DNA of 64,000 nt from Toxorhynchites rutilus septentrionalis (taxonomy: Eukaryota; Arthropoda; Insecta; Diptera; Culicidae): the NCBI RefSeq assembly GCF_029784135.1, contig NC_073744.1, forward strand, positions 33,052,939-33,116,938, in the 5' to 3' direction. Shown here in pieces: positions 21,241-33,719 of the stretch (position 1 is the stretch's first letter; the number at the start of each line of letters is the position of its first letter). The position numbers and the translations under genes are program-made. The notes under the pieces are model-generated. The model did no database searches, was not told the origin of the DNA, and saw nothing but the letters and a program-made list of their open reading frames with translations.

Positions 21241-22118
21241 ATTTTTTATGCTGAGGTTTTTTTTTCAACTAACATATCCAAAAATCAAAGAGGCATTTTT
21301 TTTTCTTTTTGAGTTATGATTTTTCTAAGTTATACGATGGTCTGAAAAATCATGTTTTCCCTTTTTTTCAACAATGCATAACCTTTGAACTACTAGATCG
21401 ACACATCAAATGGAAGCCAAAGTCTTAAACATGTTACACTTGCGAAAAAATTGATTTTTGGTCGCATAGATCCAGAGCTCGGCAAGGTCATATTCAACTG
21501 AGGATAGTCAACGGACTATGGAGAAATACGCCTTCGTTTTCAATTGGAAATGAGTTTTGGCTTCTTCCAGCAGTTTCACCATCAACATGACTCAACAGTC
21601 ATTCGGGCGTTTAACTGCTACCTCACTCTACGACTGGGCTATCTTATTTCATTCTTCCCCGTCATATTGAAGGGACTCCCCCCTAAATGAATTCGTTTCT
21701 CTATCTCTCTCTCTTACGTATCGATGTTTGATATATTACTGCGGGTGAGCCATGTGTCGATGTTTGATATATACTGCGGGTGAGCTAAATTTTATTTGTA
21801 TCGTAAACCAAAATTACTCACACGTATTACATAGCGTACAGTGAAGTTTTAGGAAACACTGACAAATACTGGGCACCTTCTAAAACGACCTAAAGTGGTG
21901 AAGAATATAGAAGAAATTAAGTAATATGCGGAAAACTGTTGATTCTGAGGTCGTGCAGAACCTTACGGCTGTGGTTAAAGCCAAGGCTGAATGATGCCAA
22001 AACTAACATTAATTATTTCCTTTCGCTCTTAAACTATATGGTGATAGTCTAATCAAAATTCGAATTTGGGAATTAATTTTGTGTGTGCGGATTTTCAACG
22101 GTGCACCCTTTTTTTAAA
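21241..22118. other. AT-rich repeat scrap, then unique sequence
   Basis: 21250-21470 carries pieces of the AT-rich foldback family (ATATCCAAAAATCAAAGAGG, ACTACTAGATCGACACATCA). The rest is unique-looking. A 30 bp near-exact tandem duplication, TCGATGTTTGATATAT...CTGCGGGTGAGC, is at 21721-21786. Confidence 0.45.
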
Positions 22119-22498
22119 TAGGGGTTCTCAAAGTGGTCGATGTCGGTTTCCCAGGGGTCGACATAAACGAAAACTGATTTTGGTGGTCGACCAGGTCAAA
22201 CTGTGATACGTGAAACAACTTGTGATGACTCATATTTTAGTAGAAAGTGTTATTGTTATAATTTGTATTAACAATCGTCAATTATTATTTACATTTACTG
22301 AATTTTATGTCTATTTATAGAAGAGAAAATGATGTCAAGATTACTCAATTAACCAATCACAATATTTTCAAATTGGTAGGTATTTTGTATGAATAAGATA
22401 AAGATATTTTTTTAAAAGAATTTTGGTTATAGGAAGACGATGGTGTCACTTCATTCTGGAAAACGGGTCTTTTGCTCAAAATAGTTTGAGTATCCCTG
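22119..22498. mobile_element. hAT-like MITE, 380 bp
   Basis: The left end TAGGGGTTCTCAAA and the right end TTTGAGTATCCCTG are inverted repeats with the hAT-type consensus (CAGNGNTTCTCAAA). The adjacent 8-mers TTTTTAAA and GTTTAAAA may be a decayed 8 bp duplication. The interior contains GGTCGA repeats (GTGGTCGATGTCGG, GGTGGTCGACCAGG) and no ORF. Confidence 0.6.
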
Positions 22499-24375
22499 GT
22501 TTAAAACATCGCACGTGGTCATCACGTGGTCAAAATACTAATACAACGTACATCAAATCAAAACACCAATTTCGATGAAACTAAAGAGAACAGTCTTCTG
22601 AGGCGGTTTCGGATGACATTATCGATAGCAATCTAAGGGTAAATTAGTGAGGTGATATTTTCTAGGAACTCACAGAACAGGAGTGTTTCCCGATTGGAGC
22701 TACAGTCGATCATTCGGCAGCTTTGTGCCTCGCCACAATTGTAACGTGTGATGTTTCCTTCCTTAATCATGTTTTGTATTGCCGGCGCTTGGATTCTTTT
22801 TTCCCATCCATCCGAAGTCCTTGTGGGGGTGAAAGCATCTCAGCCACTGGGTCTGGCACCGAGTTGTTTATTGCTGTTGTATGACCAAATAGAACGTGAG
22901 GAAAAACATGCATGACGTGCAAGTTTCTCTTCCATTGAATCGCTCCTCATGCGGGTGGATCCTTCGGCCGGCCGGGCGGAGGTTTTTTTTCTCATTTCAT
23001 TTCGGTAAATAAAAGAATGAAGGATGGGCTTTATTTGGTCACGCAGGATGTTCGACCGATTGGTGCGTTAAGCAAGGATAACATGCCATTCTTTTCGGCC
23101 TCAGTCCGATGAAAGAACGTTGCGTTCTTGTGGTTCGAAGAAACTCCAAATAAAGTTTCACTTGAATTTTGCCATTTGCTCGCTCTCGCTTCACTATCTT
23201 GAGAGTGCCATCCATCATGACCACGGGGGGCCCTTAAAGCCCATTAAAATTAAGCACCTCGAGTGGCAGATGTTCTCAATTGCACTCCTGTTGCTTTTTA
23301 AAATTCCGAACACACGGTCGCACACACACATAGACCCTCGGCTCCCTTACGCTAAATAGCTTCCCGGCTTCCGTTCACCTTAATTCAGGGGGCGGCGGAA
23401 TGTAGGCAGCAAATCAAAATAAATACCCAACACTCTACTTTATTATATCCTCGCACTTTAGACCCCGGGAGTCGTATGTGAGTGCGCGCGCTATCCTCCG
23501 GCTTCCGGACGCAAAAGATTCTTCCGAGAGTCATTACCATAAATGAAGCATTAAAAGCGCTGGTAATTACACACCAAACAAATGCTTTTCCATTTCATTG
23601 CTCGATTCGATGGTGTTGGGAGTCTGTGCCAAGAAGCCTGAGCGGAGCCAGCGGAAGGAGAAGAAAACTTTCTCCTTGGGTGTCTTTCTAAGACACCCGC
23701 AACGGAGATCGCTGTCGACGCCGAGTCGAGCAGCCGGGGTAGTCGGGCTGCCGGAGAGCCGCGCCAAGTCTAGATGAGGAAGATGAGTATTTCGTTTTTG
23801 GGTGCAAATGGGAACGTTTTAAACAGTCGTAAACAGGCCAGATCCTTTCCGAAGAATGCTGAAGGAGAGGTGCTTACCTTGGCGAATGAGGATATGAGCA
23901 GTATCATTATAGAGGTTGAGGTGGGATCTAGATTTCTGTGTATGACAAATTAAATTGCCATCTGTTTGTTTCACTTGAGAAACTGGCGCATAATGTGGAA
24001 AAATAGAAAATTTTTAATTTGGAAAATTCCTTGAATTTGGAAAGAGGGATTCCCGTATGAACATTCTACGTCTTGCGAAGGAACACTGCTGTACATTAAA
24101 AAGAGGGAATGACCAATGGAAACGTTAAGATTTTAAAAACGCGACAACGCAACGGAGTCTGTTGAAGGTTATTCTATAATTGAGCTGAATCGTTCCCTCC
24201 CGAGGTTCTGATTGCATCGGCTGGAATAAATGGTAGTCTGAGAAAAAAACTTATATCTAGCGAATGGTGTCGTATTTTCTGTTCATTTAAATTCAGATTT
24301 CATGACAATTGAAGCTTGCGGTATATTATTGTCATGAAAAAAAAATTTGCTTTGGCTATTCAAATCTTATTTTTT
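22499..24375. other. Unique-looking sequence, no gene recognised
   Basis: GC-richer stretches at 22680-23760 have overlapping open frames on both strands without family match. This may be intron or intergenic DNA. Confidence 0.35.
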
Positions 24376-26255
24376 ACTAGCTGACTCGGAAAACTTCGTC
24401 CCGCCCAAAATTTATTTTTCGTTATCACATTGACGTTTTCTTCCCACGTTCATGGGTCCAATCGCAGAACTGTTCATTGATTGATCTTCTAATCTACCCT
24501 TTAAAATTACCTTTTACTATAAAATTCCTAGTACTTCTACGAAAACTCGTCATTATAATATTATTATTAGGGGATTATTTTCAGACACAATTCTCTTTCA
24601 AGATTTTCCAACCACTTGCAAATAACATGTTTCTCCGTTACATTTAATGAATGTTTGATACAGAAAATATGATAGAATGAAGGCAGCCCTAAATCGAACA
24701 ATTCCTTCCTCGAGTTTTGCTCTTATCAACATATTCGGCGATCCATTTTCATTTATATAGATAGAAGAAGCTATAGGAGTGAGTTTTATCACATCAAAAT
24801 CAATTTCCATTTTCGAACAAAGATCAATTTTGTTAGCGCAAACATCAAATAGACTAACAACGCTTGTCAGTTTGAAATTGTAGAACATATAGGAATTGAA
24901 TTTTCTCAATTTTTTCATTTTTTCAGAGTTTTCCGAAAATTTTCATTTGTCATGTTTGGTTGGAATATGTTTGATTGAAATATGTGTTTAAATTTTTTGG
25001 ACCCCCCTCCCCCTCTATTCCAGAGGAGGGAGGGGTGTCATACCATCATAGAAACGTGTATTGCACCCTACAACCTCCAATAGGCTCAATTTTCTTGATT
25101 AGTTCTTAAGTTATGCAGAAATTTATGCATTTATATGGCAGCTCCCCTTAGAGAGGGGGGAGGAGTGTCTGCTTACCATAGAAACGTTTCTTGCCCCCTA
25201 AAACCCTCAGAGGCCAAATTTGGCTCGATTTGCTTGATTGACTTTCGAGTCATGCAAAAATTAGTGTTTCATTTGTCCTCCTCCCCCCCTCCTTCGAGAG
25301 AGGGGAGAAGTGTCTTATTACCATAGAAACGTTTCTTGTCCCATATGCTTGCTTCATATGCTAAATTTGGCTCCATTTTCTTGATTAGTTTTCGAGTTAT
25401 GCAGAAATTTGTGTTTCATTTGTATGGCAGCCCCCCCTTCGAGATGGGGGAGGAATGTCTGCTTACCATCGAAACGTTTCTTGCCCCCTAAAACCCTCAG
25501 AGGCCAAATTTGGCTCGATTTGCTTGATTGACTTTCGAGTTATGCAGAAATTAGTGTTTCATTTGTATGGTGCCCCTCCTCCCCCCTCCTTCGAGCGAGG
25601 GGAGAAGTGTCTTATTACCATAGAAACGTTTCTTGTCCCATATGCTTGCTTCATATGCTAAATTTGGCTCCATTTTCTTGATTAGTTTTCGAGTTATGCA
25701 GAAATTTGTGTTTCATTTGTATGGCAGCCCCCCCTTCGAGATGGGGGAGGAATGTCTGCTCACCATAGAAAAGTTTCTTGTCTCCTCAAACCTCTTCAGA
25801 TTCCAAATTTCCAATTGCCATGTTTGGCTGGAATATTTTTGGTAGAAATATGTTAATATTTTTATCACCAGTCCAGAGGAGGAAGGGGTGTCATACCATC
25901 ATAGAAACATTTCTCATATCTAAAAACCCCCATATCCCAAATTGTGCTTGATTAGTTCTCGAGTTATCCAGAAGTTTGTACTTCGTTTGTGCCCCGTAAA
26001 ACCTTCACATGCCAAATTCGGCTCCATTTTCTTGATTAGTTTTCGAGTTATGTGTTTCATTTGTATGGCAGCCCCCTTTTAGAGAAGGTGGGGGGGGGGG
26101 GGGTTGTGGCAGAGTCTAACCATCAAACAAACCTAAAACTTCCATATGCCTGATTTGGTTCCATTTGCTTGATTAGTTCTCGAGTTATACAGAAATTTGT
26201 GTTTCATTTCTATGTTTTCATGTTGATCGGTTCAGTAGACAGAAATCCTTATATA
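24376..26255 (+). repeat. Composite repeat starting CTAGCTGACTCGG, with a GC-box tandem array
   Basis: It starts with ACTAGCTGACTCGGAAAACT followed by TCGTCCCGCCC, a start motif shared with 48836. From about 24960 to 26220 it contains alternating units. Each unit has a G/C-rich palindromic box (CCCCCTTCGAGATGGGGGAG), then ACCATAGAAACGTTTCTTG, CCAAATTTGGCTCGATTT and TTTCGAGTTATGCAGAAATT. Two unit types alternate, so the higher-order period is about 295 bp (25138, 25430, 25730). A run of 14 G lies at 26090-26103. It ends TGATCGGTTCAGTAGACAG followed by AAATCC. No ORF is conserved and the class of element is not established. Confidence 0.65.
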
Positions 26256-26257
26256 TA

Positions 26258-27118
26258 CAGTCAACTCTCCCTAACTCGATATCCAAAGGGACCATCGACT
26301 TAGGGAGGTATCGAGATACAGAACATTTTTTCCTAATTTTGTTTATGTCTTAAATTGTCATATATTAGGGTAAGTGTCCCATTTATGGTATGAATTTGAA
26401 TTTTTGATTCATTCCCTTAAAGTGAAAAAACACCTTTCTCATATAAAAAAATATTTTTTCCAGAATCTTTCAGGAGGTGATAGATAGGTTGTATTTCACG
26501 AAAAAAATCCTTCTACGCATATGTTAGAATTTCAACGATGACAGACTTATAGAACTTTTTCTTTGTTTCGGATTCTGTTGGCTCAAACTGACTCTACATT
26601 GAAAAGTATGCTACGTAATCCGATTTTGGTGCATTCATTTGAAAGATGAGAAAATTTAGTACAGGATATAGTAGTGGAACATCTAAATTAGTGGATTGAA
26701 ATAACATTTATGAAGTGGAAAATTTAAAAGTTTTTTTTTTATTTGTAATTATTACTTTTATCCTAATAATTCATACTAAACTTGATTGTTTCTATCAATT
26801 AAATTAAAGCTCTCTAACCTCTCTACAATTTGTTCTTTGACGCCCAACTTCTATCTCTCTTAATTTCGCTGCAATATCGATATATACAATTCCTGATGAA
26901 GATTCAATCAAAATCTTCAAAAATCGCGATTTTTAATCCACTGTACTTATAAAAGCCACTTAAATTTCACCTTAATGCTGAAAGGTTAATTTTTTTTCTT
27001 GAAATTATTCATATTTGAATTATAAAAAAAAACTTTTTTTTTCAAACTGTATACAATCGAGTCCTAAATTTTACATAATCGAATCATATATAATCGAGTT
27101 TGTATAAAATCGAGTCCG
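26258..27118. mobile_element. Pogo-like terminus and dispersed repeat, copy A
   Basis: CAGTCAACTCTCCCTAACTC follows a TA at 26256-26257, the pattern of a pogo-superfamily terminus. From 26376 to 27118 the sequence parallels 31109-31800 over about 740 bp. Shared blocks include TTCTACGCATATGTTAGAAT-like, TGCATTCATTTGAAAGATGA, ACTTGATTGTTTCTATCAA and ATAATCGAGT repeats at the far end. The pogo-like transposase fragment at 27478-27835 lies just beyond and may belong to the same element. Confidence 0.5.
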
Positions 27119-27129
27119 ACTTGCACGAG

Positions 27130-27835
27130 GCACTAGGTTAACAAAGAAAATATTGATTAAGTATGTTACTCAAACTGAATTGTAACGATTACGCAGGAAC
27201 TGTTCAATCACAAAGAAATGTTCGAATATTTTCACAGGAACATTTTCAGTTGATTTCAATATTCCGGACATATTCTTCAGGTTTGATTTAACGTTCGAAT
27301 TAACATCTTAATAGAACTACTATCTTCAGCATTTTTCTCAGGTTTTTCAACACTTTCTAGTATATCGGTATCTGGCATCAGATCACAGCAAATCACGTTT
27401 TGGTCCTTTTTGCACTAATTATTAAAAGACATTGAGCAATCGAACGGTATTGTACCGTCGATATCGCTCACGACACATTAATTATGCCAGCGGAATATCA
27501 CTCCCGTCCATGTTGGTTGTGCTTTAAAGTTAGGATTTCCCAGTTTCTGGACAAATTCTTAAGCCATATCCCGAAGAATAGAAGAGGGGTAAATTATTTT
27601 GTCTAGCTTGACAAGACAAAAATTCATTGACCGCTCCAGCTTCTCGATTCTGACCAACCTTATATGCTTTTGGTCTAGATACAATTTTCCATTCCGATTC
27701 CATTTTTACTTTAGTTTGAGTAGGGTTGATACCGCACTTTGTGCAATACTGAAATTATTTGCAGCTTCAGACCCCTTCCGTCCATATTTTTCGACCTGCT
27801 CGATGATGCTCAAACCTTACGCAATGGTTAGCGTT
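27130..27835 (-). pseudogene. Pogo-superfamily transposase fragment (CENP-B-type DNA-binding part)
   Basis: Minus-strand translation from about 27835 gives IIEQVEKYGRKGSEAANNFS followed by IAQSAVSTLLKLK. This is the helix-turn-helix of pogo/Tigger transposases and CENP-B. It continues with RIEKLERSMNFCLVKLDK and SSILRDMA, a stop, then EFVQKLGNPNFKAQPTW and FRWHN. These match the CENP-B N-terminal second DNA-binding domain (HTH_Tnp_Tc5 type). The DDE catalytic domain is missing. An acidic stretch at 27300-27420 (LMPDTDILESVEKPEKNAED) and KIFEHFFVIEQFLRNR resemble the C-terminal tail of Tigger-like proteins, so an internal deletion is likely. Stops interrupt every part, and it cannot encode an active enzyme. 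Confidence 0.65.
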
Positions 27836-27843
27836 TTGATTGT

Positions 27844-27845
<2 letters not shown>

Positions 27846-27921
<76 letters not shown>
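27846..27921. repeat. (TA)38 microsatellite
   Basis: Uninterrupted TA dinucleotides over 76 bp join the pogo-like fragment and the hAT fragment. Confidence 0.97.
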
Positions 27922-27924
<3 letters not shown>

Positions 27925-28279
27925 GAGGAGTACATACATTGGTTGGCAAACATCAAGCCTCGCATGATCCAGAAGCGGCTGAAACAGATGAGCTCGATGA
28001 ATATTTAGTGGAGCCACATTTTCAGAGAATAAGTGACCCTTTGCTTTGGTGGGAAAAAAGAGAATCTGTCTATCTTCGGCTCTATGAAATCGTTTTTGAA
28101 AGACTATGTATTCCGGCGATTTCAGTACCATGTGAACGGATTATCTTGAAGGCAGGACAAAACTTGCGGCGTAAGACGGGTGATGTTTATAGAGCAAAAT
28201 GTGCAATGAAGATGATTGTGTGGGAAATGTCTTAAAGAAAACCATGCTCACTGATATGAACCGTTTTGTACATCTCTAG
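27922..28279 (+). pseudogene. hAT transposase C-terminal dimerisation domain and 3' end
   Basis: After the TA tract the frame reads DELDEYLVEPHF, then SDPLLWWEKRESVYLRLYEI and LCIPAISVPCERIILKAGQN, and ends VWEMS and a stop at 28235. The motif DPLxWW, then LCIPAxSVPxER, is the hallmark of the hAT family C-terminal dimerisation domain (Dimer_Tnp_hAT). Only about 100 residues remain of a protein of 500-700. About 40 bp after the stop, TACATCTCTAG (ends 28279) resembles a hAT 3' terminus. The catalytic core and zinc finger are absent, so it is an inactive 3' fragment whose 5' boundary is the microsatellite. Confidence 0.8.
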
Positions 28280-31017
28280 TTCTGACTGAGAGGGGGACTT
28301 TAATCCAGTTGTTGGAGAATCACACAAATGAAGTCAAACATTTTGTGGTTTGAGATGTATTTTACCAACAAAACAATGCTAAGTGGAATGGCATGGTCCT
28401 ACACTTACAAAAATACCTCATATAACTAAATTATATGACATGGTTCTGATTGGTATGTATAAATTGTAATGAAATTGTATTCCATTAACATTAAAACCAT
28501 AAACCCACTATTAAAATATATTTGAGACTCTCCTAAACTCAATGAAAACGCAATAATAATCAGGGATTCTAAACAACAATAGGCATAATGCGCGCGCTGA
28601 ATTAAATCATTTATTCTCATAGAAAACAAACCATTTCTCAAAGTCTCGCCTCGCCGGCGTTCCTTCGGGTAGATAAGAGCACCGTTCGGTTGTATCCATC
28701 CAGCCGAAGAAAAAGCTTTTTCCTCTCACTTTTACGGTCATTTTGACCTCTGAACTGCAGGCAGAATGCTTACGAATACTTCCACCTGTGTGGCTCTTGG
28801 CACTTCACCATAACGGTTATGCCTTTTTGTAAAATCACCAATTCTAAACTTTGAAAGCAAGAAAAGAGCGATTGGCGACGGGAAAAAAGGTGTGGAAAAC
28901 CCCGATAATGCGACCGCTGAAAAGTGGATATCGCTCACACATTCACACCCACACACACCTACTCAATCGCCGGGTGAAGCTAGAGCTAGGAAAATATGTC
29001 TTGAATTTCACGCCGATCTGGACGCTCCACTCTTGGAAGTTTGACCCTTTCTAGTCCAGCCACCTCCCCTCCCCCCTTAACGTCCCGCCACGGGACCTTT
29101 TGTTCCCATTGTGAGGTGAGGGAGATCAGCTCTGGGAAAGTGTTCGGTAGTGGAATTTCCTCGTTTGAAATTCTTCCCATAGCTTCAAAGAATAGAAAAG
29201 CAAAGGAAAAAAGGTGTGAGAGAAAAGAGACGGTCGACAGCCTTCACTCCCGTTGCCGTTGGAAGCCGTTGGGTTTAGTGGAAAGGGGGTGAGTCATCGA
29301 AAAAAAGTGTGTGAAACGATGAAAAATGGAACTTTTCTCCACGCCGCCCGGTTGCATGGGTGCTTCCAGCAAATTAATGTGTTTTTGGTCAACGGAGCGT
29401 GTGGGAGGGTCAGAGTCGTGTTCAAGTCAGAGGGGCGCTCCTTTTTCGGATAAATGTCCAAAATGACGCGCGATTGCGCTCATAAATTCGATAAGGATTA
29501 AGCCGCGCCATGCTTCACCGGACCGCCGAGTGGCAGCGGCAGAGATGTTTAATAGCAGCCCGAGCAAGGGGCTGCTTTCGTATTCAGCGTTTGTGAGAGG
29601 AATTTCGGATCGGTCCGTCCGGCTATGCCCTGGGTTCCTGGAAGTAGAATATATTTTCTGCATTATTTGACTAGCTAACAAAAGGTTTAGCTGCTATTAT
29701 CACCCCAAAAAGCTATAACTTATCGGAGAGGAATAAAAGGAGGCGATCGAATGATTTAACAACAGTCGGCGGGTCGAATATTAATAATGCCGATTGAATG
29801 ATTTGATTTTGCTATTTTAGGGAAAAAATCCCAATGGAAGGTCTCTTCCTTTTATCCGGAAGTGCCGTGCCGTACTTTCAATTGACAGGAAAATGACAGG
29901 GTGTGGAAAAAATATACGAGAAAATCGAGGACTGACACAGTGATCTTCTAATGTCTACCCGAATAGTGCGACTAAATCGGTGAAAAAAAAAATAAAACAA
30001 TTTATAACACTTCTAATTGACACATGATTCGATGAGGCCTGAAGGCACCGAGTCATCCAAACGCGGGAAAGCATTTGTCTTCCCCGTCGGCAACTTTTCA
30101 ACAACTTACTATTCCTCATGTCCTGGAAAAAAGGCAAAAAAAAAACATTACCGAACGCAGAACCCGGTTGCGCCACAAAAATATTTTGGGCAACAATCTC
30201 TCTGACAGTCAGCTTAATTTTGACAAATATTTATTGCGAATTGTTTTCCATTTTCTCCCCGGTTGGTTCTGTGCTCCCGACTTCAAACGAGGATCGAATA
30301 TTTTTCTCCACATTTCCACTTTTCCCTTGGCCAGCTTTACGCTTTCCTGTTTGTCATCTGAATGGCTCTTCATTTTCCAATATATATGTGTGTGGGTGTG
30401 TGAGCGTTTGTGTCGAGTGCCGGGAAGCCGACCGTTATCACAAATCTTCGGCATCGTGTCGGCATCTTCCGAGAGATGGAAAGCTGAGTGACAATGTCGA
30501 AACATACCAAACATACAGAATGGTTCACTTGGGGAGCTCCTCCTCCTCCTCCCAGCGATTGGTCGATTTGTTTTCGATAGCTTGAGGGACGATATTTGGG
30601 GAAGTTTACTACTGTCCCAGCAGAAGGATTGATCGGAGATAAATTAGTAGGGTGCTAACCGTAAGGACATAACTTGTATCGTAGCTTCTGAACACAAATA
30701 CCACAGCTTGGGTCCTCCCCGATGGTGGTAGATAGCAAATGAAGTGGCACTCAGATGTTCGACATGTAATGATGCGTTTATTACGGGTAATGAATGTTCG
30801 GATGTGGACCTTGGACTTGATAGTTCTCGATTCATCTACAAGTAGTCCGAGGTGGTATTGGAAAATATATCGCCCCGAGCTGCCTGGAATAGAAAAAGCA
30901 TTTGTGAACGAAAATTAGATGACCTGATTCAAAATTAAATGAAGTCATGTGTAGAAAAACACTTGAACATGATCAGTGCAAAAACCTATAGGTTAATTAC
31001 GCGAACTCGATTATATA
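28280..31017. other. Unique-looking sequence, no gene recognised
   Basis: 28640-30600 is GC-richer with many overlapping frames. None resembles a known family. Short simple repeats occur (CTCCTCCTCCTCCT near 30540, CACACACA near 28950). No splice-supported exon could be defended. Confidence 0.35.
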
Positions 31018-31800
31018 CAGTCTCCGATCTGTTTTCACTGTATATAATCGAATCCTGTATATAATCGAGCCATAAAAATTTTTCGTTTTTTATGCATTCG
31101 GTTTTTATATATTTTACGTAAATTGAAAAAAAAAGAAGAATTTAATTTCTGATTCATCCCCTTACAGTCAGAAAACATCTTTCTCGAATGGAATTTTTTT
31201 CCCAGAATCTCTCAGATGGTGATAAACGATCATATCTGATGAAAAAAAATCGTTCTACGCATATGTTCGAATTTCAACAATGACAGAGTTCTAGTTTTTT
31301 GTTTCGATCTGTGTTGCCTTAAGCCAACTCTACACTAAAAAGAACGCTGCGTGAGAAAATTCTGTTGCATTCATTTGAAAGATGAGAAAAATAAGTACAG
31401 AATATAGTAGTGGATCATCTAAGTTAGTGTGATTTTTAATGTGTGATTATTAATTTTATCCTAAAAATTCATATTGAACTTGATTGTTTCTATCAAACAA
31501 ATAAAATTGCCCAAACCACTCTTGTTCTTTGACACTAAATTTCTATTTTTCTTAATTTTGCTGCAATATCGATATAAACAATTTCTGGTGAAAATTCAAC
31601 CAAAATCTTCAAAAATTATAATTTTTACTCCACTGTACATATAATAGCCACTTAAATCCCACCTTAACGTTCAAAGGTTATTTTTTTTTTCTTAAAACAA
31701 GTCATATTTGGAATGTAAACAAAAATTTTCAAACTGTATATAATCGAGTCCAAAATTGTATATTATATAATCGAATCACACATAATCGAGTCCGATATGT
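31018..31800. mobile_element. Pogo-like dispersed repeat, copy B
   Basis: It begins CAGTCTCCGATCTG after a TA at 31016-31017 and carries TGTATATAATCGAATCC near its left end. The inverted counterpart, AACTGTATATAATCGAGTCC, lies near 31735 at its right end. The interior parallels copy A (26376-27118). No reading frame is conserved. The size of about 780 bp and inverted sub-terminal TATAATCGA repeats fit a non-autonomous DNA element. Confidence 0.55.
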
Positions 31801-32356
31801 ACTAATCTTATACTTTATCCAACCATGTATCAGTTTACACCTTTTCTTAGCGAATATCTTAATGTCTCATGACCCTGATCCTGAATCAATATGGAGCTTC
31901 CATGGATGATAGATAACGGTACTCAGTATAAACAAAAGATTATTAGCGTGGAAAGATGAGAGGATAGTCACGATGCTGAGTAGCTACGATGCATCGGACC
32001 CAACAACTGTAGTAAAATGGATGAAACGAAGCGGCACCGTCTACCTTACCAAACCAAATATTATCATAAATTACAATATGAATATGGGATGAGTACGATA
32101 ATTTGTACGAAAATTGGTGGAACGTCTTGTGGTGATTCTCTTGTGATATAAACGAAAGTGAATTATAAAATATATTTTTTATAGAAAAACACATTAATGT
32201 ATTCTGTTCAGTAAATACATATATAACAAATTTAAACTTCCATACCCTTTTTATGTATAAACAATACTTAATATTTATGTATAAACAATATTCAAATAAT
32301 TTAATCGCTGCTTGTTTTTCAAACAGAAAGAATTTATTTATGTTGTTAAATGACAG
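31801..32356. other. AT-rich sequence, no gene recognised
   Basis: A short tandem duplication ATGTATAAACAATA is at 32252-32290. Nothing else is recognisable. Confidence 0.35.
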
Positions 32357-33719
32357 ATGGTGCTACGCTCGAATTATCGAAGTTTCATCCACACATTCGC
32401 AAGTAACCTCACTTCGTCTGAAGCCATGGGTATCGCCGGTGAGCTGGAAGTATTTTTGAATGAGCACAACCAATTATTGAAATACTTCAAGTCACACTGT
32501 CTCGGTTTACAAAATAACAATCACATTATTGTCATCAATCCTGATAAAACACCTGTTGGAGAGAACAAGTCTAGTTTCAATGCGCAAGCGTTGCTAGAAT
32601 CATAAAAGGCGTCTTCACAGTGGCGCGAGAGATTGTACTTCGAAGAAAAAAAAAACAATAATCTGGAATTCGTCGTTGATTCCCACGAACGACTTCGATT
32701 CTTCGGACGCAATCAACAAATGTGAAGAAGAATTACCTTACGGGACGCTATCATTAGCAAAGCCGACACAGTCTTTGCTATTGCCCGGCCAAAACGTAAT
32801 ACATTGTCATGACATTACAGCGCGTGTGTTCAAACAAAAAATGAAGTCCGGTCGGTTTCAGTTCCACCTATTGCTAGATGTATTCGGTTGAATGGAAGAA
32901 GCGAGAATTGTCTCATACCTCATAGTTTGGTTAGCCCATAACATACGTCATGAGGGTATCTATAGTATCTATAGTCTACTAATTTACTTCTCGCCCGTAT
33001 ACTGAAAACCGATCGAGTCAGAATTACACGAACGTATTGCGATTTCGCATTCTATTATCCGAATCAAGTCCAATCGAGTTGTGCAAATATAGCTACCTTG
33101 CCACGCGATTCGACAAATACAACATTAAGCTCCGTGTTCCCTTTTTGTGGAGCAAAAATGGTAATGAATATTCGGGTGGAATAAACACGCTTTAAAATCA
33201 ATATTCTAAATTGAAATTAGCTCTACATATCAAATATTGGTATATTTGGAAAATAGTAACACATTCTCTCCAAATGGAACAAAACCTCGAACGAAAATTG
33301 TGTTTGATGTTGTTTTTTTTTTTATTATGGATAAAGTTTTGGTGGAAAATCAAGGAATGCAAGGAATTTATAGAAAAAAAGTTAAGATAGGGTCAGGACT
33401 ATGTCTCACATGTTTTCTAACGACATTTAGTGATAATTTTCATTCAAATTTCAACAATTCAAAATTGCTTTCGAGTCTGCCAGTCTGATAGAGAGTAAAT
33501 GTTATGAAACTAGATCGAGTTCCAAACCAACCGAATTCCGGAATATGAATGGTTCGATACTGTTACCACAAGCATGGTACATGGCCCATGTGATGATCAG
33601 AAACTTCTCTCGCCTTGCATGACAGATGGAATATGTATAAATTTAGCCGTCCATCTTGAAAATGAAAAGCGCATATTTTACACCAACGAAAACACAATTG
33701 GGCGAAATGAATATTGATT
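32357..33719 (+). pseudogene. Decayed Helitron Rep-helicase (replication initiator region)
   Basis: The first block reads SSEAMGIAGELEVFLNEHNQ, then LLKYFKSH and HIIVINPDKTPVGE, which fits the Helitron-like N domain. After a stop it continues LRRKNNNLEFVVDSHERL (family: RDIVLQRR...HRSYD). A further frame gives CHDITARVFKQKMKS, and shifted frames resemble the region before the HUH motif (MYSVEWQKRGLPHAH in relatives). The histidine pair itself is not intact. About 580 bp later (33555-33719) another frame gives TSMVHGPCDDQKLLSPCMTD followed by GICINL, matching the family block MIHGPCG...SPCM. Order and strand are as in Helitrons. Frameshifts and stops are numerous and the helicase half is absent. 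It is a relic of an autonomous rolling-circle element. Confidence 0.7.
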
